A DNA stretch of 11,334 bases from Gemmatimonadota bacterium (lineage in GTDB: Bacteria > Gemmatimonadota > Gemmatimonadetes > Gemmatimonadales > GWC2-71-9): assembly GCA_003220985.1 (NCBI GenBank), contig QHTY01000172.1:1-11334 (forward strand). The letters are read 5' to 3'. The notes under the pieces were generated by a model. That model worked only from the letters and a program-made list of their open reading frames with translations, was not told the DNA's origin and searched no databases. The position numbers and the translations under genes were made by a program. Of this stretch, positions 6,965 through 11,334 are shown piece by piece; the first letter of the stretch is position 1, and the number at the start of each line of letters is the position of its first letter.

Positions 6965-8399
6965 CGCTCGCCACCTTCGCCAGCGCCCGCACCGCCTTGC
7001 GGTGCACGTCGGGGTCTCGGTCGCGGCGCGCGATTTCGCGGAGGACCAGCACGGCGGCAGCCCGCGGCGCTTCGTCGCGGATGCTCTTGACCGCCTCGCG
7101 CCGCACCGTAGGGTCCGGGTGCGTGCGCGCGATGTCGATCACCACCGGCAGACCGGCGCTGTTCTTCATCCTGCCGAGCGTCTCGACCGCTTCGCGCATG
7201 ACCTGCTCATTTGGATCGCGCCGCGCGATCGCCGCGAGCACGCGCACGGTCTGGGCATCGGGGAAGGCCGCGCCGAGGCTCTCGACGGCCTCGTCCCGCA
7301 CGTCGTCGTCGGGATCACTCCGGGCGAGGGCAATGAGGGTCGCCCGGGTCCGCGCATCCCTCGCTCGGCGTAGCTCCTTCACGGCATTGTGGCGCACCTC
7401 GGGATCGTGGGACCTCGTCGCGAGCGCGATGAGCGAATCCACCGCAACCGGCCCGGAGCGGGGCGGGCCCCAACCGCCCCCGATCACGACAGCCAGCGCC
7501 AGTCCCACCCCTAGGACGCCAGCGCGCCAGCGTGGGAAGGCATCGCCCGCCGCCGGCAGCAGGAGGCGGCGGACGCGGCCGACCAGCGAGCCGCCGCTCG
7601 CAGCGACAGCGAGCGGCGGTGCCCCGCGCAGTTGCTCCATGCCAAGCAGGGCCGTCGCGTAGACACGCGCGTCGCCACAGGCGGCGACCGCCAGGTCGTC
7701 GCAGCAATGCTCGCGCTCCTCGCGCACGCGCGCCGAGACCCACCACGCCGCGGGGTGGTAGAAGAGGAGCGTCTCGATCATCGATTGCAGCAGGTTCACG
7801 AGGTAGTCGTGCCGCCGCACGTGAGCCAGCTCGTGGGCCAGCAGCGCGTCGAGCTGCAGCGGCGTGAGGCCGCTGCCGGTCAGCACGCTCACCGGGATGA
7901 GAATCACGGGCCGCCACCAGCCGATGACTGCGGGCACGCGGATCAACGCTGACGCGACCAGCCGCACGGGCCGGCTGACGCGCAGCCGCGTCGCGAGACG
8001 GGCCAGCGCCTGCCGCCAGGCCTCGGGGACGGGCCGCGTGCCCGCGATCGCCAGCCGCCACGTCGCCAGCAACCCCGACGCCAGGCGCGCCGACAGTAGC
8101 AGGACGCCGCCGAGCCACAGGGCCACCGCCCATGGCAGCGCGGGCTCCACCGCCGCGCGCATCCTCGTCGTGAAGGCGTGGGCCCCGATGTCCGTCCAGG
8201 TCGGCCCGCTGCCCATCCGCAGGCCTGTGGCGAGCGGGAGCGCGACCATCAGGAGTAGCGTCGCGACGCTCAGCGCATAGCGACTGCGCGCCGCTCGCGC
8301 CGGCACAACGGTCAAGAGGGCAGCGAGCCCGGCCGCGGCGAGCGCACACTGCCACAACGAATGCATGAGGGTCCAGCCCAGAGTGTGTATCGCGCTCAT
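6909..8399 (-). CDS. BlaR1-like M56 membrane metallopeptidase with C-terminal HEAT repeats
   Basis: A 496-residue protein. ATG 8399 is preceded by GGAGAGGAAG; the frame extends to 8507, but that stretch is not protein-like and fills the intergenic gap. Hydrophobic segments lie near 5-32, 41-60, 87-106 and 293-310. The zinc protease site is HELAH (189-193), followed by the third-ligand region EREHCCDD (228-235, E230), the M56 ExxCD pattern. After the last membrane segment, residues about 319-476 form roughly five HEAT/PBS-lyase-type repeats (DPEVRHNAVKEL, DPDDDVRDEAVESL, and so on), where BlaR1 carries its penicillin sensor. Family knowledge suggests signal-activated proteolysis of a cytoplasmic repressor, with the HEAT array as a likely extracytoplasmic protein-binding sensor. 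No BlaI/MecI repressor gene is adjacent, so its target is unknown. It lies 125 bp downstream of allC and may be transcribed separately. Its 3' end overlaps kinase 4 convergently. Confidence 0.87.
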   Translation of the reverse strand: MSAIHTLGWTLMHSLWQCALAAAGLAALLTVVPARAARSRYALSVATLLLMVALPLATGLRMGSGPTWTDIGAHAFTTRMRAAVEPALPWAVALWLGGVLLLSARLASGLLATWRLAIAGTRPVPEAWRQALARLATRLRVSRPVRLVASALIRVPAVIGWWRPVILIPVSVLTGSGLTPLQLDALLAHELAHVRRHDYLVNLLQSMIETLLFYHPAAWWVSARVREEREHCCDDLAVAACGDARVYATALLGMEQLRGAPPLAVAASGGSLVGRVRRLLLPAAGDAFPRWRAGVLGVGLALAVVIGGGWGPPRSGPVAVDSLIALATRSHDPEVRHNAVKELRRARDARTRATLIALARSDPDDDVRDEAVESLGAAFPDAQTVRVLAAIARRDPNEQVMREAVETLGRMKNSAGLPVVIDIARTHPDPTVRREAVKSIRDEAPRAAAVLVLREIARRDRDPDVHRKAVRALAKVASVSSAAGGSRPAPPASRGA

Positions 8400-8524
8400 G
8401 CTTCCTCTCCGAGACGAAGCGCTTATGCGAAGATGTTCGTCAATACACCGCCGCGAATCAACGGGTCGTGTCGCTGTCACGTAATGAACGTTGCGACCGA
8501 GCATCACCTCTTAGGAGTAGCTCG
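8400..8524. other. 125-bp intergenic gap between allC and the M56 gene
   Basis: This is the only real non-coding stretch in the window. It holds the M56 ribosome binding site, a perfect AAGCGCTT palindrome at 8417-8424, and a weak inverted repeat CGAGC/GCTCG (8498-8502 and 8520-8524) just after the allC stop, without a T-run. On the minus strand a TTGACG (8439-8444) resembles a -35 box, but no -10 box lies at proper spacing. A promoter for the M56 gene is likely here, yet I cannot place it. Confidence 0.5.
8401..8410 (-). promoter_or_regulatory. Shine-Dalgarno site for the M56 protease
   Basis: Read on the minus strand, GGAGAGGAAG lies one base before ATG 8399, so its purine-rich core GGAGAGG is at good spacing. 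It decides the start in favour of 8399 over the longer open frame reaching 8507. Confidence 0.7.
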
Positions 8525-9730
8525 TCAGTACGCTAGTAGCTGGAGCGCCCGCGCCAACACCTCGGTCCCGAGCACAAGCTGGGCCGGATCCGTCGCCTCC
8601 TCCGGGCAGTGCGACCGCCCTCCAATACTCGGCACGAACAGCATTCCGACCTTGTACCGCGCCGCCAGAATCTGCGCGTCGTGCCCGGCGCCGCTCACCA
8701 ACTCCGCCGCCGTCGAGCCAACGTCCTTGGCTGCTCGCGCCAACAATGCGCGCAACCCGGCATCCATCGGCACTGGAGCCCGTTCCTGAAGCAGGCGCAC
8801 GTCGAGCTCGAGGCCGCGCTCCGAGGCAATCGTGGCGCACAAGGATCGGATCCGCTCTTCCAGCGCGGCGCGCGCGCCCAGATCGGCGTGCCGCACATCG
8901 ATCGTGAAGACCACACGACCCGGAACCACGTTGATCTGATCGGGCTCGGCGCGGACCTTGCCCACCGTCGCGACCGCGGGGTTTCCCAACGAGCGCGCGA
9001 TCGACTCGACGGCCTGAATCATGCCCGCCGCGCCCGCGAGCGCGTCGCGGCGCAATCCCATCGGCGTCGTGCCGGCATGGTCCGCTCGGCCGGTCACGGT
9101 GACCTCGAGCTGCGCGGTCCCCACGATCGCGCTCACGACGGCGAGCGGCTGTCGCGATGAGTCGAGCACGCCACCCTGCTCGATGTGGAGCTCGACGAAG
9201 GTGTCGATATCGTCGCGCGCCGCGGCGGCGACCTTGGCCGGGTCGAGGCCACGCTCTCGCATGGCGGCCGCGATCTCGGGATCCACGGTGCCAATGGCTC
9301 CCGTGATGGCACGAGATCCCCAGAAGTTGGTGTTGAAGCGCGAACCCTCTTCCTCACAGATCGCGACCACTTCGAGCGGGCGCCGGGGCTTGCCGTTTGA
9401 ACTGAGCAACGTCTCGACTGCGGTTAGTCCGGCGCAGATCCCGAGTGCGCCGTCGAGCCTGCCACCGTGTCGGACTGTGTCGATATGCGAGCCCGTGACG
9501 ATTGCCTTCCCTTCATTATGGCCTTCCGCGCGGCCCCAGACGTTGCCGACCGGGTCGCGATGTGCCTGGAGCCCGGCATCCTTCATCCAGCGTTCAACAC
9601 GCTCGACCGCCCTGGCCCAGGCATCGCCATAGAGCGGCCGGTACGTACCGCCATCCGGCTCGGCGCCGATCGCGTACAGCTCGTCGAGCCGCCGCTCGAG
9701 CAACGGGCCATCAATCCGCATCGAAATCAT
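8525..9730 (-). CDS. allC: Allantoate amidohydrolase / M20-family Zn-dependent amidase
   Basis: A 401-residue M20 peptidase-fold hydrolase of the allantoate amidohydrolase / N-carbamoyl-L-amino-acid hydrolase / beta-ureidopropionase family. Metal and catalytic motifs are all present: GSHIDTV (H82, D84), GRLDGALG (D93), CEEEGSRF with the acidic residues 126-128, ELHIEQG (H182), the lid-domain GRADHAGTTPMG (214-225) and SGAGHDA, and the terminal GGRSHCPEE (H374). In ureide catabolism the enzyme hydrolyses allantoate to ureidoglycine with release of CO2 and ammonia. The adjoining allantoinase gene favours allantoate over N-carbamoyl amino acids, but sequence alone does not exclude the latter. 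ATG 9730 shares one base with the allB stop (TGATG). ATG 9721, preceded by GGTGAT, is an equally possible start, giving 398 residues. Expression is probably coupled to allB, with the upstream palindrome a possible control point. Confidence 0.88.
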   Translation of the reverse strand: MISMRIDGPLLERRLDELYAIGAEPDGGTYRPLYGDAWARAVERVERWMKDAGLQAHRDPVGNVWGRAEGHNEGKAIVTGSHIDTVRHGGRLDGALGICAGLTAVETLLSSNGKPRRPLEVVAICEEEGSRFNTNFWGSRAITGAIGTVDPEIAAAMRERGLDPAKVAAAARDDIDTFVELHIEQGGVLDSSRQPLAVVSAIVGTAQLEVTVTGRADHAGTTPMGLRRDALAGAAGMIQAVESIARSLGNPAVATVGKVRAEPDQINVVPGRVVFTIDVRHADLGARAALEERIRSLCATIASERGLELDVRLLQERAPVPMDAGLRALLARAAKDVGSTAAELVSGAGHDAQILAARYKVGMLFVPSIGGRSHCPEEATDPAQLVLGTEVLARALQLLAY

Positions 9731-11103
9731 CACCCATTCCCGGACATATCTACAATTGTCGATATGTCGGGGAGGGGGGGATGCACGAATTGCCCCCACC
9801 CGGGCGACCCGAGGACCTCACCGTCTGCGTAAACGGTCCCCCCGCGCACGATCGTCCGCACGACCTTGCCTCTGAACCGTCGTCCGAGATACGCGCTCAC
9901 GCCGCTGCGCGTTTGCAGCTCGTCTGCCTCCAGCAGCCACGCCCGATTGGGATCCACGAGTGCGAGGTCGGCATCGGCGCCCACCGCAATCGCGCCCTTG
10001 CGCGGATAGAGTCCGAACAGCTGCGCGGGTGACGTGGCGGTGAGATGGGCAAGGCGCTCGAACGACAACCCTCGAGCGTGTACGCCCTCGGTCATCAAGA
10101 CAGGAAGAGTTGCCTGAATGCCGGCGACACCACCCCACGCCTTCCAGATGTCGTCAGCGCCTTTCTCTTTGTCAGCGGCGGGGCAGGGTGAATGATCGGA
10201 GCCGATCAGGTCGACGCGTCCCGCGAGCACCTCGGCCCAGAGCGCCTCGCGAGTCGCGGCATCGCGAATCGGCGGCGCGCACTTGAGCGGCGGGCCGATA
10301 CGCTCGAAATCGTCCTCGGTGAACGCCAGATAATGGGGACACGTCTCCGCGGTCATTGCGTTACCCTTGCGGCGCGCGGCATCAACGACTGCCAACCCTT
10401 CAGCGCAGCCCTCATGCACGACGTGCGCGCGGACCGCTTTCCCCGCGCCGCGCATGCAGACGAGCAGTCGTTCGATCGCTTCCACCTCGGCGGCCGGCGG
10501 GCGCGCGCGACACCACGACAGCCGCTCGACGGTTTGCTCGGCGCCGCGGCGGTCGAGCAATTCCTGACTCTCCGCGTGCACACCTACGATCGCGCCGAGG
10601 CGCGCGGTGGCCTTGAGGCCGATCGCGAGCACACCATCGGACACGCGAGGAAAGTCGTCGCTGCCGCTATGACTCATGAAGGCCTTGAAGCCAATTACCC
10701 CCCGTTGGTGGAGGATATGGAGGTTGTCGAGGTTGTCAGGGACAAGACCGCCCCAGAGGCCCTTCTGTGAAGCGATGGCGACTTTGGCGTCGAATGCGTC
10801 AGGCGTGGTGGTGGGCGGGTGAGCGTTGAGGGGCATCTCGAGCACCGTCGTCACGCCGCCGGCGGCGGCACCACGCGTTCCGGCATCCCAGCCTTCCCAC
10901 TCGGCGCGGCCCGGTTCGTTGAAGTGGACGTGCGCGTCGACGACGCCCGGAAGAACGACGAGATCCCGCGCGTCGATGGTCTCGTCGCCATCCCGCACTT
11001 CACTTCCGACTGCGGTGATGGTGCCGTCGATGATTGCGATGTCGGCAGGGCGCTGCCCGGTGGGAAGAACCACGGTGCCACCACGAATGACGAGCGAGCT
11101 CAC
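9730..11103 (-). CDS. allB: Allantoinase (cyclic amidohydrolase)
   Basis: A 457-residue amidohydrolase-superfamily enzyme that opens the hydantoin ring of allantoin to give allantoate. The binuclear metal site is complete: DAHVHFNEPGR (H58, H60; FNEPGR is characteristic of allantoinases), GFKAFMSHSG with the carbamylated lysine K140, VHAES (H176), HVVH (H230), and GSDHSPC (D303). The C-terminal GAIAVGADADLALVD and the small beta-domain are normal. Start is GTG 11103, whose GTGA overlaps the stop of the upstream DUF3830 gene; this removes the need for a strong ribosome site. The last ~16 residues (PPLPDIST... to GNG) extend past the usual end and are encoded by a G/C-run and the 26-bp palindrome, so the tail may be a by-product of a regulatory site being read through. 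A related hydantoinase role is the main alternative; the NEPGR motif favours allantoinase. Confidence 0.92.
   Translation of the reverse strand: MSSLVIRGGTVVLPTGQRPADIAIIDGTITAVGSEVRDGDETIDARDLVVLPGVVDAHVHFNEPGRAEWEGWDAGTRGAAAGGVTTVLEMPLNAHPPTTTPDAFDAKVAIASQKGLWGGLVPDNLDNLHILHQRGVIGFKAFMSHSGSDDFPRVSDGVLAIGLKATARLGAIVGVHAESQELLDRRGAEQTVERLSWCRARPPAAEVEAIERLLVCMRGAGKAVRAHVVHEGCAEGLAVVDAARRKGNAMTAETCPHYLAFTEDDFERIGPPLKCAPPIRDAATREALWAEVLAGRVDLIGSDHSPCPAADKEKGADDIWKAWGGVAGIQATLPVLMTEGVHARGLSFERLAHLTATSPAQLFGLYPRKGAIAVGADADLALVDPNRAWLLEADELQTRSGVSAYLGRRFRGKVVRTIVRGGTVYADGEVLGSPGWGQFVHPPLPDISTIVDMSGNG
9743..9768. promoter_or_regulatory. 26-bp near-perfect palindrome at the allB/allC junction
   Basis: The outer arms are GACATATC and GATATGTC, and the centre is ACAATTGT. 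Over 26 bp only one base pair breaks the symmetry (9751 T against 9760 C). The symmetry continues outward for three more C/G pairs after one mismatch (9742/9769). It lies 12 bp before the allC start, inside the last codons of allB. Its AT-rich symmetry contrasts with the GC-rich surroundings. It fits a dimeric-repressor operator (GntR or MarR type would be usual) or an RNA hairpin affecting allC translation. The structure is certain; the role is inference. Confidence 0.6.
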
Positions 11104-11334
11104 TGCACTTCGTCGATACTGATCTCCTGCGCTCCCTCCCAGAGCGTGAGTCGACCGATCTCCGGCAGGTGTTCCTGCCCTTCCGTGACCGTTGCGAAGT
11201 GATTTCCAGCCAGCTGCCCCACCTTGCTCGCGAACATGGTCGATCCATACGGAAAGAGCAGCTCGGTTTCACTGATGCCACCAGGGTAGAGCAGCAGCAT
11301 CCCGGGCGCGGGATGGCTGGTGTGATTCTCGAAC
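11100..11334 (-). CDS. DUF3830 family protein, cyclophilin-like (N-terminus outside window)
   Basis: The visible 77 residues are the C-terminal part; the frame is open to the right edge, and the Met at 11300 is internal. Motifs are FENHTSHPAPG, LLLYPGGISETELLFPYG, ASKVGQLAGNHF and LWEGAQEI, which I recognise from the DUF3830 family (PF12903; cyclophilin-like beta-barrel, no firm reaction known). Such proteins occur beside hydantoinase, allantoinase and M20 amidase genes, and here the stop overlaps the allantoinase GTG start (GTGA), so it is co-translated with allB. A role in handling ureide or cyclic amide substrates is guilt by association only. Family recognition is from memory of motifs, not a search. 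Confidence 0.8.
   Translation of the reverse strand, partial: FENHTSHPAPGMLLLYPGGISETELLFPYGSTMFASKVGQLAGNHFATVTEGQEHLPEIGRLTLWEGAQEISIDEVQ

Noticed and set aside
8439..8444. TTGACG on the minus strand as a -35 box for the M56 gene
   Set aside because: The nearest -10-like CATAAG is only 10 bases further on and nothing suitable lies at 16-18 bases.
8400..8507. N-terminal extension of the M56 protein up to 8507
   Set aside because: The added 36 residues are not membrane- or family-like, while ATG 8399 has a strong ribosome binding site and begins directly at the first membrane segment.
8498..8524. CGAGC/GCTCG inverted repeat after allC as a terminator
   Set aside because: The stem has only five pairs with a large imperfect loop and no T-run follows on the minus strand.
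9731..9799. Extension of AllC to an upstream start at 9799
   Set aside because: It would translate the palindrome and G/C run in a second frame inside allB; the family begins near the MRIDG sequence.
10192..10770. Long plus-strand open frame (192 codons) opposite allantoinase
   Set aside because: It is antisense to a well-conserved enzyme with all metal ligands; such open frames are common in GC-rich DNA, and its protein has no recognisable features.

Overview
The window is GC-rich bacterial DNA with almost no non-coding space. It is organised as two blocks facing each other. Codon use and gene content fit an uncultured high-GC soil or sediment bacterium. A Rokubacteria-, Gemmatimonadota- or proteobacteria-like lineage would fit, but nothing here fixes the taxon. 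No rRNA, tRNA, CRISPR array, transposase or integrase was seen.

Block 1 (2-6964, + strand) is one tightly coupled operon whose beginning lies left of the window. It holds the C-terminal part of a COG4671-type GT-B glycosyltransferase, two APH-fold small-molecule kinases, an MsbA/ABCB-type ABC half-exporter, a third kinase with an extra degenerate N-lobe, a 13-codon mini-ORF, and a fourth, catalytically odd kinase. Genes overlap at TGATG or ATGA junctions or are only a few bases apart. The obvious reading is a pathway that glycosylates and phosphorylates an unknown molecule and exports it. The product cannot be named from sequence, and this is the best candidate here for an undescribed system. 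The four kinases look like paralogues. All lack the usual metal-binding Asn of HxDxxxxN (replaced by Q, Q, H and H), and the last also lacks the catalytic Asp.

Block 2 (6909-11334, - strand) reads leftward from the right edge. It begins with a DUF3830 (cyclophilin-like) protein cut by the window edge, then allantoinase (AllB), then an AllC-type M20 amidohydrolase. These three overlap by 1-4 bases and form a ureide/purine-nitrogen catabolic operon: allantoin is opened to allantoate, and allantoate is hydrolysed with release of ammonia. A near-perfect 26-bp palindrome sits at the allB/allC junction inside the allB reading frame. After a 125-bp gap comes a BlaR1-like M56 membrane metallopeptidase whose C-terminal sensor position is filled by HEAT repeats, with no BlaI-type repressor beside it. 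Its 3' end overlaps the end of block 1 convergently by 56 bp.
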